Shown: positions 22,510 to 30,802, numbered from the stretch's first letter. The stretch is DNA of 64,000 nt from Enterobacter ludwigii (GCF_001750725.1 NZ_CP017279.1:62001-126000); one strand, 5' to 3'. Numbers and translations: made by a program. Notes: generated from the sequence alone by a model not told the origin.

Positions 22510-22585
22510 GCCGATATAGCTCAGTTGGTAGAGCAGCGCATTCGTAATGCGAAGGTCGTAGGTTCGACTCCTATTATCGGCACCA
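22510..22585 (+). tRNA. thrW: tRNA-Thr (CGU anticodon)
   Basis: A 76-base cloverleaf with acceptor stem GCCGATA pairing TATCGGC, anticodon CGT in the loop ATTCGTAAT, T-arm GGTTCGACTCC and encoded CCA. It lies right after proA as thrW does in E. coli, where its 3' end is a well-known integration site. An integrase remnant follows here. Confidence 0.97.
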
Positions 22586-22752
22586 TCCTAACGTCTCCCA
22601 AAGTCGACTAAATTTCACCAAAATCCCTTATATCCTGCGCTCTGAAACCTTTTAGTACCTCCACGTCTACAAAAATCTCCTGAAATCAATGGTCAGTAGG
22701 TGCAAGGGTATTTGTATTTCGGTCTTAAGTAGGTATCTCCAGGTGAAACTTA

Positions 22753-22876
22753 ATGCCACTAAGAGAAGGCTTACAAGTTGTCCGATGGTGATGGTCTGTA
22801 TTTCTTGATCAAACCTTATGGCGGCAAATACTGGCGCTTAAAATATCATGTAGCCGGTATAGAGAAGCTGGGTTAG
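22753..22876 (+). pseudogene. N-terminal stub of a P4-type tyrosine integrase
   Basis: Starting ATG CCA CTA (MPL), the frame then shifts by +1 and reads EKAYKLSDGDGLYFLIKP and onward to IEKLG before a TAG. This matches the arm-binding N-terminal domain (DUF4102-like) of P4-family integrases, which begin MPL...KEKAYKLSDG. About a dozen codons after MPL are deleted with a frameshift, and everything after residue about 60 is lost. It is oriented away from thrW, as expected for the integrase of an element inserted at the tRNA 3' end. Confidence 0.75.
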
Positions 22877-22994
22877 TCGGCAGAAGGTTTACGGCTGGAT
22901 AGCCCGCGGTGAAATTGTAATTTCAGGCGATAAAGTGGATGTCGAAGCATCGCAGGCTAAACAAAATTCTGCTGGTGCGCGAACACCAGACTGA
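22872..22994 (+). pseudogene. C-terminal fragment of a possible phage DNA-binding protein
   Basis: A frame with no plausible start reads SRQKVYGWIARGEIVISGD then VDVEASQ and ends at TGA 22992. The VYGWIARGEI segment resembles the recognition part of a helix-turn-helix as seen in phage regulators or terminase small subunits; this is a guess. It abuts the integrase stub, so a deletion probably joined the two. The next ATG begins one base after its stop. Confidence 0.4.
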
Positions 22995-22995
22995 A

Positions 22996-23322
22996 ATGAC
23001 ATGGGCGCAGGCCGCCGCATGGGTATGGAAGCATGACGGCGGGAAAGAGTTGCCGGCTGATATTGATGCTGGCCAGCGTATAGAGGCAGCAGCCGCTGAG
23101 CTGGGTTTTGATGTTCAGCACGAGCCCGATGAACAATTGCTGATTCTCTTCCGGCCGGATGAAGAAACCCACAGCTTCTATGGCAAAGACCGTGCAGCAG
23201 GCGCTTTACGGTTTCTTCGTTCTGAGCTGGCCTACGTTACCACAATGCACCCCGATACGCCGGATGACTGGAACAAAACAGGTTTAATGGCGCTCTGCCT
23301 GCTGGACGGCGAAAAACTGTAA
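22996..23322 (+). CDS. hypothetical protein in thrW island
   Basis: A 108-residue soluble acidic protein that I do not recognise. It begins MTWAQAAAWVWKHDGGKEL, one base after the stop of the preceding fragment, suggesting former translational coupling; an ATG at 22939 would give 127 residues but overlaps that fragment in another frame. No clear ribosome site precedes either start. Composition is near the chromosomal average, unlike the AT-rich gene that follows. It could be a leftover phage or element gene. Confidence 0.5.
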   Translation: MTWAQAAAWVWKHDGGKELPADIDAGQRIEAAAAELGFDVQHEPDEQLLILFRPDEETHSFYGKDRAAGALRFLRSELAYVTTMHPDTPDDWNKTGLMALCLLDGEKL

Positions 23323-23516
23323 ACCCCCAGCCTAACCCAGCCCCTCAAACAGCACCGCCAGCGGGGATTTTTGGCTACACGCGCTCTAAGTTACTGTTGC
23401 TTAAAACTGTACCAATATAACCTACAATATTTGATTTAAAGAGCGGGAGATCACAAGCAGAAATCAGTCCTGTAAGGCATAATGGATAAAAATCATCTGT
23501 TTAAAAGGACTATACG

Positions 23517-25232
23517 ATGTCGCATGTAAGTATCAATGATTTTAAGTTGCTTAATATTAAATGCCAAAAATACTTTGATTTATTCAGTAAAACTAATCAA
23601 TTTGTTCAAGAAGTGAATGAACTTAAGTTACAACAAAGGTTTGGTTTTTATCTCTTCATGCTTGAATCATTATGTAATGAAAAAGATATAGATCGAATTA
23701 GTGATTACATTACAGATACTGAATACAACTCGTATTTATATGGTAACCGAAATGATGATCATGGTATTGATGCAATATTTATAGATAGTGAAGATAAGGA
23801 AATCAAGTTATTTAATTTTAAGTTCAGAGAACGATTCAAAGTTGACCAGAAGCAAAGTTTCAATGAGGCTTTTGTATCAACAAAACTTGTGAATTGTATT
23901 ATGAATGAAAGTGTCGATGGATTAGAAGGCAAGTTGGCGTTGTATGTGACAAAAATCAATGAATTACTCAATGGGAATGAAGTATGGAAACTTTCTTTAT
24001 ATATGGTGAGCAATGAAGCTTTGCCTATAGAACATGATGAAAGTGCTATCCAACAATTGAAAAATGTATATGACATGGAAGTAATATCTATATGCCTTCC
24101 ACATATAACAAGTATTATGTCAATACGTCCCGCTCCAATTAATGCGGAATTGATTATCGACAATGATTCTCTCATGTCTTATTCAGAGAGTTCAATTTCG
24201 ACATCAAAATCGTATGTTATCAGACTAAATGCTGCCGATGTAATAAGAATTACTTGTCGCAATGCTGATTTGCGCGGAGATCACAATTGTGAGAACTTTG
24301 AATTACTGGCAAACGAAAAAATAGATTTTGGGGTTCTTTTCGATAACGTCAGGGGGTTTGTTCAACGCTCGCGCTATAATGCAGGTATAGCCAAAACCTT
24401 GCGTGAAGAACCAAATAAATTATTCATGTATAACAATGGGTTAACGATAGTATCTAATGATATTAAAGCTCACCCAGTAAATGGTCACAGGAAGGTTAGA
24501 ATTAGTTTATCAGGAATCCAAGTCTTAAATGGTGGGCAAACGCTTAGAACACTTCATGATTTTAACGCGGTGGATAAATCAAATATTACAGAATATATTT
24601 CAAAAGGCGAACTTCTTGTTCGGATATTCAATGCGTCCAATAATGAAACTGCAAATAAAATAGCGGAATACACAAACAGTCAAAACTCTATTTCTAATGT
24701 AGACTTGAAATCATTAAGCACATTGCAAATACAACTAGAACAACTACTGGATGAGCATGGTATTATTTATTCTAGAAAAAATGGCGATACCGGGATTCAT
24801 GATGAAAAAGAATACCGATACAAAATTAGTATGGAGCAATTCGGTCAGATACTTTTCGCTTATCAAGGTTTTCCTGAAAAATCTTCAAACCAAAAGCAAC
24901 ATATTTTTGGAAAATACTACGATAGTATTTTCAGCGAGGATAATTTTAATATTTCAAATGCACCACAGTTAGTGGAAAGTTATTACGAAATCAAAAAGGC
25001 TTATTCATCTTCAACCGATAGCATACAGAAAATAGAACAGAAGATTTTCTATATAATTTATATGCATAAAGTCAGAGAAGATTGGAGCTATGAAAAATGC
25101 ATCAATATGCTTGAAGAAGCTTTATATTCTTATTATCCGCTCAGCGATGTTAGCCTCACTGATGCACGAAAAATGATTCAGGTACGATTCAGGGAATCAG
25201 TGTACGAAATGTTGTCCGATAATGAGCTTTAG
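23517..25232 (+). CDS. AIPR-family abortive phage infection protein
   Basis: A 571-residue AT-rich gene. The C-terminal half carries the AIPR (abortive phage resistance) signature: NVRG at 277-280, YNNGLTIVS at 305-313, NGGQT at 338-342 and a TNSQNSIS element at 386-393. The N-terminal part has GIDAIFID (Asp85) followed by FNFKFR (Lys102), a spacing like the D...xK core of Mrr/PD-(D/E)XK nucleases; this is inference. No signal peptide or membrane segment is seen. AAGGA lies 7 bases before the start. It stands alone in the thrW island with its own terminator, fitting a single-gene defence module acquired by transfer. Confidence 0.8.
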   Translation: MSHVSINDFKLLNIKCQKYFDLFSKTNQFVQEVNELKLQQRFGFYLFMLESLCNEKDIDRISDYITDTEYNSYLYGNRNDDHGIDAIFIDSEDKEIKLFNFKFRERFKVDQKQSFNEAFVSTKLVNCIMNESVDGLEGKLALYVTKINELLNGNEVWKLSLYMVSNEALPIEHDESAIQQLKNVYDMEVISICLPHITSIMSIRPAPINAELIIDNDSLMSYSESSISTSKSYVIRLNAADVIRITCRNADLRGDHNCENFELLANEKIDFGVLFDNVRGFVQRSRYNAGIAKTLREEPNKLFMYNNGLTIVSNDIKAHPVNGHRKVRISLSGIQVLNGGQTLRTLHDFNAVDKSNITEYISKGELLVRIFNASNNETANKIAEYTNSQNSISNVDLKSLSTLQIQLEQLLDEHGIIYSRKNGDTGIHDEKEYRYKISMEQFGQILFAYQGFPEKSSNQKQHIFGKYYDSIFSEDNFNISNAPQLVESYYEIKKAYSSSTDSIQKIEQKIFYIIYMHKVREDWSYEKCINMLEEALYSYYPLSDVSLTDARKMIQVRFRESVYEMLSDNEL

Positions 25233-25250
25233 TTTGTGCTTTTAAATATT

Positions 25251-25277
25251 AGAGGGTTCTATTTTGAACCCTCTTTT
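25251..25277 (+). terminator. Rho-independent terminator of AIPR gene
   Basis: Stem AGAGGGTTC / GAACCCTCT with loop TATTTT and a following T-run, 19 bases past the stop. Confidence 0.92.
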
Positions 25278-25684
25278 TTAATTTATAACTTATCTTCATT
25301 TCGTGCGGTAAATTTTACACCTTGGTTATCATTTGCTCAGTACTTAAAGAATAAATAAAAGTGATGATTGTTTGTCCATGTTCATAGTCGGCAGTGCGGG
25401 GGGATTTTTGGGGGTATCTTAGAAATTGAAATGAATAAAATTACTCATGAATTAATTAAATAATAGGTGTTGTTTTATTCATATTATCGCGACAAAAATC
25501 AATTAAAAACAACAAATTAAATAGTTTGTCAGTCCCAGGTTACGATCTTTTTCATATTCTATAACCAACAGTTACCGCTATGGTTAACAGTTGCTATCAG
25601 AGATGTAAGTACGTAGCGACCCGTAGTTGTATAGCTCGAACAGATACTAAGCGTGACACTCCACACGAATCGCCACGTACTATG
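25278..25684. other. AT-rich non-coding right flank of thrW island
   Basis: About 400 bases with no credible ORF. Around 25396-25420 it contains GGGGGGATTTTTGGGGGTATC, which resembles G-run sequences seen next to integrase genes at tRNA ends. No clear copy of the thrW 3' end is visible, so an attR cannot be placed. Confidence 0.5.
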
Positions 25685-26326
25685 TTATTCATCACCATGC
25701 CTGAATATAAGTAAAATAAAAGGCATACAAGAATCCAAATGTGCCTCAATATCTGCTTTCTCAATGGGATCAGTTAAACCAATCGCTGCCTGCCGAAGAG
25801 GTTCGGCGACACACATGGCGAGTATGACTTTGGCACTGGTATCTGCAGGTAACATCGGCAACCAGCCCTGTTTTTGCTGTCGTGTAATCCACTCTGTGAG
25901 TAATTGTTGGCCGCGCGCTATGCCATTTTCAGTGTATTTCTTGAGGAGATCATCTTTACCAGGAAATTCAGTATTGAGAAGACGAAACATTTTCACGGCG
26001 GTTACTGATAGCGCCTGACCACAAATCGCAGCCAGTAATTTTCTTAACGCCGGTAAAACGTCATTCTTATCTGTCGGATCGCTCTGCAGGAGTGGGGCAT
26101 AGTTATCCGTCCAGTTTCGAACCGAAAGGCCAAGCAATTCCTCCCTGTTTTTCGCAAAGCGATAGACGGTCTTTTTGGCAACGCCTGCATGCGATGCAAC
26201 CGCCTCAATTGTTGTGGCGTCATAGCCTTTGTCAAAGAGCAAGGCCATCGCGCTACCAATGATTTGTTTCTTCACCTCTTCCTCAGGGACTGAGGGGCGT
26301 CCGCGTGGTTTGGTTGGTTGGGTCAC
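25685..26326 (-). CDS. TetR/AcrR-family transcriptional regulator
   Basis: A 213-residue repressor. The N-terminal helix-turn-helix is clear (TTIEAVASHAGVAKKTVYRF, about 38-57, after a basic KPRGRPSV lead), followed by an all-helical ligand domain. The GTG start at 26326 is the only fitting start near AAAGGA. It is divergent from the PhlG-like hydrolase, with a perfect 11-bp palindrome in the 108-bp gap, so it probably represses that gene and itself. Confidence 0.88.
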   Translation of the reverse strand: MTQPTKPRGRPSVPEEEVKKQIIGSAMALLFDKGYDATTIEAVASHAGVAKKTVYRFAKNREELLGLSVRNWTDNYAPLLQSDPTDKNDVLPALRKLLAAICGQALSVTAVKMFRLLNTEFPGKDDLLKKYTENGIARGQQLLTEWITRQQKQGWLPMLPADTSAKVILAMCVAEPLRQAAIGLTDPIEKADIEAHLDSCMPFILLIFRHGDE

Positions 26327-26373
26327 CCTTGAGATTCCTTTTCGCTTGTCATACGACCATTCTATCGGTAATG

Positions 26374-26400
26374 TTTAGGAAACGCACTTCGTTTCCTAAA
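26374..26400. promoter_or_regulatory. palindromic operator candidate for the TetR regulator
   Basis: TTTAGGAAACG / CGTTTCCTAAA are perfect 11-bp arms around the 5-base loop CACTT, lying between the divergent TetR and hydrolase starts. Length and position fit a TetR-family dimer site; no T-run follows, so it is not a terminator. Confidence 0.7.
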
Positions 26401-26434
26401 TGGTTCGAACTTCCCAATGCTAATGGAGAAAAAA

Positions 26435-27127
26435 ATGCGACAACACGATATTGCCAGGCCCTGGCTGGATTATTCGGCATTGCTTGATCCTTCTCCCATG
26501 CCGCTGGAGACAGGTATTAAACGTCTGGATGACGGGAGTCTGCTGGTCGCCGTACGCACCGATTTACATGGCTGCAAAGGACGTATGATTAACTGGTGGT
26601 TTACCTTCTTTGAAACGACGCAGCATATAAAATGGTGGCATCCCGTTGATCATGTTGAACATCGTGGATGGGACGCCAACTGGAAGCGTGGGGAAAGTTT
26701 TTACGGCGCAAGCATCCATGCCGTTGAATCATTAGCTGAAATCCCTCCCATTCCCGCGCGTCTTAAATTCCATCACCCTGCATCGGTATTTGGCGAAATG
26801 GCTGTCGACAAGGCAATGGGGGATGGGAGTGTCTCGGCAATCATTGCCGCAAGGATAGGCTTCGGTGAAAAAACTGAACTGGATAGCCAGGGCGACCCGC
26901 TGGACGGACAAATGCTACATGTTGTCCGGGATACGCCTTTTGGTTGTGTGCTGCGTAGCCGGTTTATTCTGGGTATGAGTAATGACGACCACGCTGAACC
27001 TGCCGATGACGTCGGATTAGCGCTTATGCGACACTGTTATACAGAGTTCACGTTCTTGTCTCGTTTCCTGCCTTCTCTGTATTACGGCGAGAAAGCGAAT
27101 GATGAGAAAATTGCGCTTCCCTGGTAA
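26435..27127 (+). CDS. PhlG-like (DAPG/phloretin hydrolase family) metalloenzyme
   Basis: A 230-residue protein resembling the family of 2,4-diacetylphloroglucinol hydrolase PhlG and phloretin hydrolase, which cleave C-C bonds to an aromatic ring using zinc. Candidate ligands are His in WWHPVDH, Glu/His around GESFYGASIHAVE, and the HxxxE pair in RHCYTEF near residue 200, matching PhlG's paired His/Glu. Start ATG 26435 follows GGAG at 6 bases; ATG 26417 lacks one. The divergent TetR gene suggests induction by a plant or Pseudomonas phenolic. Substrate is not determinable here. Confidence 0.7.
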   Translation: MRQHDIARPWLDYSALLDPSPMPLETGIKRLDDGSLLVAVRTDLHGCKGRMINWWFTFFETTQHIKWWHPVDHVEHRGWDANWKRGESFYGASIHAVESLAEIPPIPARLKFHHPASVFGEMAVDKAMGDGSVSAIIAARIGFGEKTELDSQGDPLDGQMLHVVRDTPFGCVLRSRFILGMSNDDHAEPADDVGLALMRHCYTEFTFLSRFLPSLYYGEKANDEKIALPW

Positions 27128-27131
27128 CACG

Positions 27132-27278
27132 CAGGTTTAACTGCTCAGGTAAACCTGTCGACGAGGGTAATCATGCCCACCGTGTATTACCGGGCCAGAC
27201 CAACGTTATCTCAAGCGTGACGCACACTGGCTAAGCAGTGATGCCTGGTTTAACCAACGCGTAGCCAAACCGGCATCA
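27132..27278. other. two inverted repeats downstream of the PhlG-like gene
   Basis: CAGGTTTA/TAAACCTG (27132-27157) and TGATGCC-T-GGTTT/AAACC-G-GCATCA (about 27240-27278). Neither has a T-run. They lie between the hydrolase and the convergent von Willebrand gene and may be terminator remnants. Confidence 0.4.
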
Positions 27279-27311
27279 CTTCATATCTGAAATGAAGTCA
27301 GCGTAACAAAA

Positions 27312-28694
27312 TCAATCGACGGATTTTACTGTGATTCCAGTAATGCTGAAATCGTTACCATCGCCGCTGGCTTTATGGCTGAAAATTTCCAGCACATTAT
27401 CGCCCTGTGCCGCCGTAAACTCTCCTGACAGCGTGACCCACTCGCCTTTCACGGCAAGTGCTGTAACCGAGGTAATATCCTGGCCTGCCACCCGCAGTGA
27501 CAGTTCGGGTATCACCTTGTAGTCATTGTCCCTGCGAGCCTGAAGGCTGAAGCGATAGCGTTTCCCCGGCTGGAGTTCCGAATAATGTTTATAAAGCAGC
27601 ACACCATTGTGTGTCCGACCTTTAACATTGGTGGTCGGAAAACGAATCATGGTCGCGCCACCTTCTGAGTAAAACTCATGCTCAGGCGTTGCCGGTCCAA
27701 ATTGCCAGTTATTCAGATGATTATTCGTAAACTTACTCTCATCCAGGAAAGGTGTTGGTTCGGGACTGACAGGGGCAGTGTCCGGCGCAGCGGGGGGTGA
27801 GGAGGGGGTCACCGGTTTGTTGTGATGTTCCTGACACGGGCAAGGGGGCGTATTCTCTTTGCAACGACAGTCGCTGGCGCAAGCGTCAATCAGGTTCTTA
27901 AGTACATCAGCAAGCGTATTCACCGCCCGGACAATCTCAGGGGCCTGTGCGCACAGATCGCTGCCATTACCGGGCGTCTTCGCTGGCGTTTTGCCTTCCA
28001 GCGCATCTGCTTCTTCTTTTTTGTTCGCCACGCTGTCGTGTTGCGTGGCCTTACTGGCGCAAATGGTGCTTTTTAAAACCGAGGCAAAATCGGCAATGCC
28101 GGAGGTGTAGATATAATGCTCACCACCCGTACGAAGCGCCAGGCGCTTGTATTCCCGAACCATGGCTTTCTCATCATCCGGGGTGGGATAAGGTAATGAG
28201 ACATGAGGCGTGCCCAGATAGGAGTGGATTTTGACACCGTACTCCAGGGCGGTGGCAATGGCATCATCGCAGGCTTTGATGCGGCCCGCATCCAGGGTCA
28301 TCTCCCCGCCTTTCAGACTTTCGTCTCCCAGCACAAAAACATTCTTTTCAGCGCCGTCACGCCAGTTGTAATGACGGATAACGTCCTCCGCAGCAGGCGC
28401 CACATCTTCCTGAGCGGGGTTCCCCTCTTTGACATACTCTCTGCCTTTCAGGGCGGACGGGTTAGCACCAGCCTCGCTCGTCAGGAACTGACGGACCGTT
28501 TTATTAAATTTGGTGCCGGCAAAAACGCCTTCGATACCCAGAAAATCAGTTCGTAAATCCGAAGGGCAGGCTTTTCTGGCCTCCTCAATGGCGCTCTCAA
28601 GTTTTGCACAGAGCGCTTCCGCTTCATCCTTCATTGAAAGACTGCTGTCGATGATGAAAACCAAATCAACTTTTTTATTGTCCATAATGCTCAT
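27312..28694 (-). CDS. von Willebrand A domain protein with C-terminal lectin-like module
   Basis: A 460-residue multidomain protein (484 bp of upstream context give an alternative start at 28718, 468 residues; 28694 is preferred because GGAG precedes it by 8 bases). A vWA domain with the MIDAS motif DSSLS (residue 16 onward) covers about 10-215. A Cys-rich stretch (CASDCRCKENTPPCPC) and a Pro-rich linker follow, then a beta-sandwich resembling carbohydrate-binding modules (about 320-460). No signal peptide is seen. It lies 87 bp downstream of the two-domain LecA gene, same strand, so probably co-expressed. The function is unknown; a metal-dependent adhesion partner of the lectin is inference. 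Confidence 0.7.
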   Translation of the reverse strand: MSIMDNKKVDLVFIIDSSLSMKDEAEALCAKLESAIEEARKACPSDLRTDFLGIEGVFAGTKFNKTVRQFLTSEAGANPSALKGREYVKEGNPAQEDVAPAAEDVIRHYNWRDGAEKNVFVLGDESLKGGEMTLDAGRIKACDDAIATALEYGVKIHSYLGTPHVSLPYPTPDDEKAMVREYKRLALRTGGEHYIYTSGIADFASVLKSTICASKATQHDSVANKKEEADALEGKTPAKTPGNGSDLCAQAPEIVRAVNTLADVLKNLIDACASDCRCKENTPPCPCQEHHNKPVTPSSPPAAPDTAPVSPEPTPFLDESKFTNNHLNNWQFGPATPEHEFYSEGGATMIRFPTTNVKGRTHNGVLLYKHYSELQPGKRYRFSLQARRDNDYKVIPELSLRVAGQDITSVTALAVKGEWVTLSGEFTAAQGDNVLEIFSHKASGDGNDFSITGITVKSVD

Positions 28695-28781
28695 ATCAGG
28701 GGCTCCATTAACGTTCATTTTTGTTTTCCAGTGAACCGGCAGGGAAGGCAGTGGATGGCATGTTGCCTCCCTGCGGGCATT

Positions 28782-29546
28782 TCAACCGAGCACAACAAAC
28801 CTGACGTCATAGCCTCCCGTATTATTGGCGTATTCAGACGCAACATTTGTATCGTTAAAAATGAATGAAATTTCGCCATCAGCAGGGACTTCCCAGTCGC
28901 TACCACCGCTTCCGATACCGTAAATATGCTCACCCGCTTTGATCAGTAATTTCCCCGCCAGTGCTTCTGGCAGGACAAAAGTGGGATCCGGTTTTTGCGC
29001 TGACGGATGCTGGCTGTCGCCGTCAGGTCCAAAGCTGCGACCGCGGCTGTCATACTGAGCGGTACCGGCAGCAATCAGCATCACCTTGTCCCCTTTGCTC
29101 ACGGATACGCCGGTGTGGGTCCAGTCACTGCGTGTTGCGGGAACATGACCTTTCCAGTCCGCCTTTTGAGCCGCCGCTTTCTTTTCGTCTTCAGCGATAT
29201 ACACAACCGCGCTGAAAGCGCCGCTGTTGTCGCGATGTGAAGAGTCACTGACCACGAGAATCAGCTCGCCGTCTTCCGGTACCGACCACTGGTAAACACC
29301 ACTGCCAACGTCATAGCTTTTTCCGGATGCACTGAATCGGGCTTTCAGCACCTTATCGTTCCGTAAGACAAAGCCCTCTTTTAGCCTGCCGTATGGCGAT
29401 GCCAGGGCGTAGTCTTCCTTACCGTATTTAATCCATCCTTCCGCAATAATACTGATTTTTTGCCCGGCTTTTAGTTTAAGTCCGGTATTAATGCCCGTGT
29501 CAGCAGTTGCGTCGATATTGCCCGACCATGCAGGTGAAACAGTCAT
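28782..29546 (-). CDS. two-domain LecA-type (PA-IL-like) lectin
   Basis: A 254-residue protein made of two tandem domains like Pseudomonas LecA (PA-IL, 121 residues). Domain 2 (about 127-254) keeps the calcium/galactose signature: Tyr165, GPDGDSQHPSAQ with His180 and Gln184, Asp232 in FNDTN, and Asn241-Asn242. Domain 1 (1-118) keeps Tyr41, Asp101 and Asp106-Asn107 but lacks the GPxGDxxHP loop, so its sugar choice should differ. No signal peptide, as in LecA itself. Domain 1 is closely similar to the separate gene at 30326, implying duplication. It leads the unit with the vWA gene. Confidence 0.82.
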   Translation of the reverse strand: MTVSPAWSGNIDATADTGINTGLKLKAGQKISIIAEGWIKYGKEDYALASPYGRLKEGFVLRNDKVLKARFSASGKSYDVGSGVYQWSVPEDGELILVVSDSSHRDNSGAFSAVVYIAEDEKKAAAQKADWKGHVPATRSDWTHTGVSVSKGDKVMLIAAGTAQYDSRGRSFGPDGDSQHPSAQKPDPTFVLPEALAGKLLIKAGEHIYGIGSGGSDWEVPADGEISFIFNDTNVASEYANNTGGYDVRFVVLG

Positions 29547-30227
29547 ATAATTCTCCGTAATCGTGACAGCGTCCAGCTTGTCAGTGGTATGAGGTAATAA
29601 ATAGTCTACAGATAATGATTTTTGTTACTCAGGGGTATGGCATTCACAATTAGAATATAAACAGATACGCCACTCAGCAAATAATATTCTGGAAATGATG
29701 CTGATGATTTCCGTTCGTCTCCCGTCTGCTGCAGTTCTGCGAATTAAACATTAGGATTAATCTCATGCTGTGTTTTGTTAATCCAGAGCGGTAATGTGTG
29801 TGAGTGAGAGGTATATGTTGAAACCAAAAGAGTAATACACAGGGTAACTAAGTGGATACTTGTTAACCCATTCCTTTTCCGTCGGGGAGGCGAGAAATTA
29901 AGTGGAGAGGTAGAGGTTTTTTATTGGACGGATATCACGACAGGCGGTGCTGTAATGCGCCCTCTCACTGCTTTGCGTACCTATTATTACCGCCATTCGG
30001 GTATGGTAATTAATTTACTAAAGGTATAATTACAGTCATGATTTAAAGTGCGATTACTCCTATAGTTAACATTAAGATCAATTATAAATCAGTGAGTTAG
30101 TGGTTGGTTGTGTTGGTGGATTTATATAAATCGCAGCGTAAAAAAAGAAATCGCATTATTCTTTCGACATAAGTCTGGAAAAGGTAAATATATTCATATG
30201 CATCCATGATGAAACGTTATGAATACT

Positions 30228-30249
30228 AAATGTGATGTCTGTCACATGC
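30228..30249 (+). promoter_or_regulatory. CRP-like site upstream of LecA-like gene
   Basis: AAATGTGA, six bases, then TCACATGC: both TGTGA/TCACA half-sites are perfect with the right spacing and AAA flank of the CRP consensus. The centre is about 88 bases before the ATG, so a transcription start about 40 bases downstream would make a class II arrangement. Confidence 0.7.
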
Positions 30250-30268
30250 CGGGGAGTTTTGTCTTTGA

Positions 30269-30289
30269 TTGATGCAAAGCACGCATCAA
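30269..30289. promoter_or_regulatory. dyad upstream of LecA-like gene
   Basis: Perfect 7-bp inverted repeat TTGATGC / GCATCAA around 7 bases, between the CRP-like site and the gene start. It could be an operator for an unidentified regulator or a 5' leader hairpin. Confidence 0.4.
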
Positions 30290-30325
30290 ATGTAATGTTA
30301 ATGAAATTTGATAAAGGAGAATAGC

Positions 30326-30685
30326 ATGACGGCTAAGCCAGATTGGTCCGGAGAAGTTCCTGCAAATATTCCTGCCGGTATTAATACAGGCCTGCAACTG
30401 AATGCCGGTGATGAGATAACGATAATGGCCTCTGGCTGGATTAAATACGGTAAAGAAGAATTTGCGCTGGCGGTGCCGGATGGCAGGGTGAAAGAAGGGC
30501 TCATTACCTGCAATGATAAGGTGCTGAAGGCGAGATTTGATACCTCTGGAAAAGGTTATGATATAGGCGGTGGAGTTTATAAATGGGCGGCTCCCCAAAG
30601 CGGTACCCTGCATCTGTATATTGCCGATACAGAGGCTGGATACTCTGATAATACCGGCAGTTTCAGCGTCAATGTATATCGGTAA
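30326..30685 (+). CDS. single-domain LecA-type lectin
   Basis: A 119-residue protein the size of one LecA domain. It is strongly similar to domain 1 of the two-domain lectin (shared GINTGL, GWIKYGKE, NDKVLKARF and GVYKW/GVYQW blocks). It keeps Tyr41, Asp101 and Asp108-Asn109 of the LecA calcium site but not the GPxGDxxHP loop. The start ATG 30326 follows AAAGGAGA; the earlier ATG at 30308 has no ribosome site. No signal peptide. A CRP-like site upstream suggests catabolite control. Confidence 0.8.
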   Translation: MTAKPDWSGEVPANIPAGINTGLQLNAGDEITIMASGWIKYGKEEFALAVPDGRVKEGLITCNDKVLKARFDTSGKGYDIGGGVYKWAAPQSGTLHLYIADTEAGYSDNTGSFSVNVYR

Positions 30686-30802
30686 GAACGGGTCGTTTCG
30701 GATACAGCGATTTCAGCCTCATTGATATGGCGGCAGGGATTATGTCCGGCGTTCTCAAACCGATATCTTATTCATTCCAATATTATTCGCAGAAGTCAGC
30801 AG

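Larger units (their letters stand above)
29547..30325. other. long AT-rich divergent spacer between the two lectin genes
   Basis: About 780 bases without a supportable ORF. It must hold both lectin promoters. Visible elements are a CRP-like site at 30228-30249 and the dyad TTGATGC/GCATCAA at 30269-30289, both near the plus-strand lectin. Nothing recognisable is seen in 29600-30200. Confidence 0.6.
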
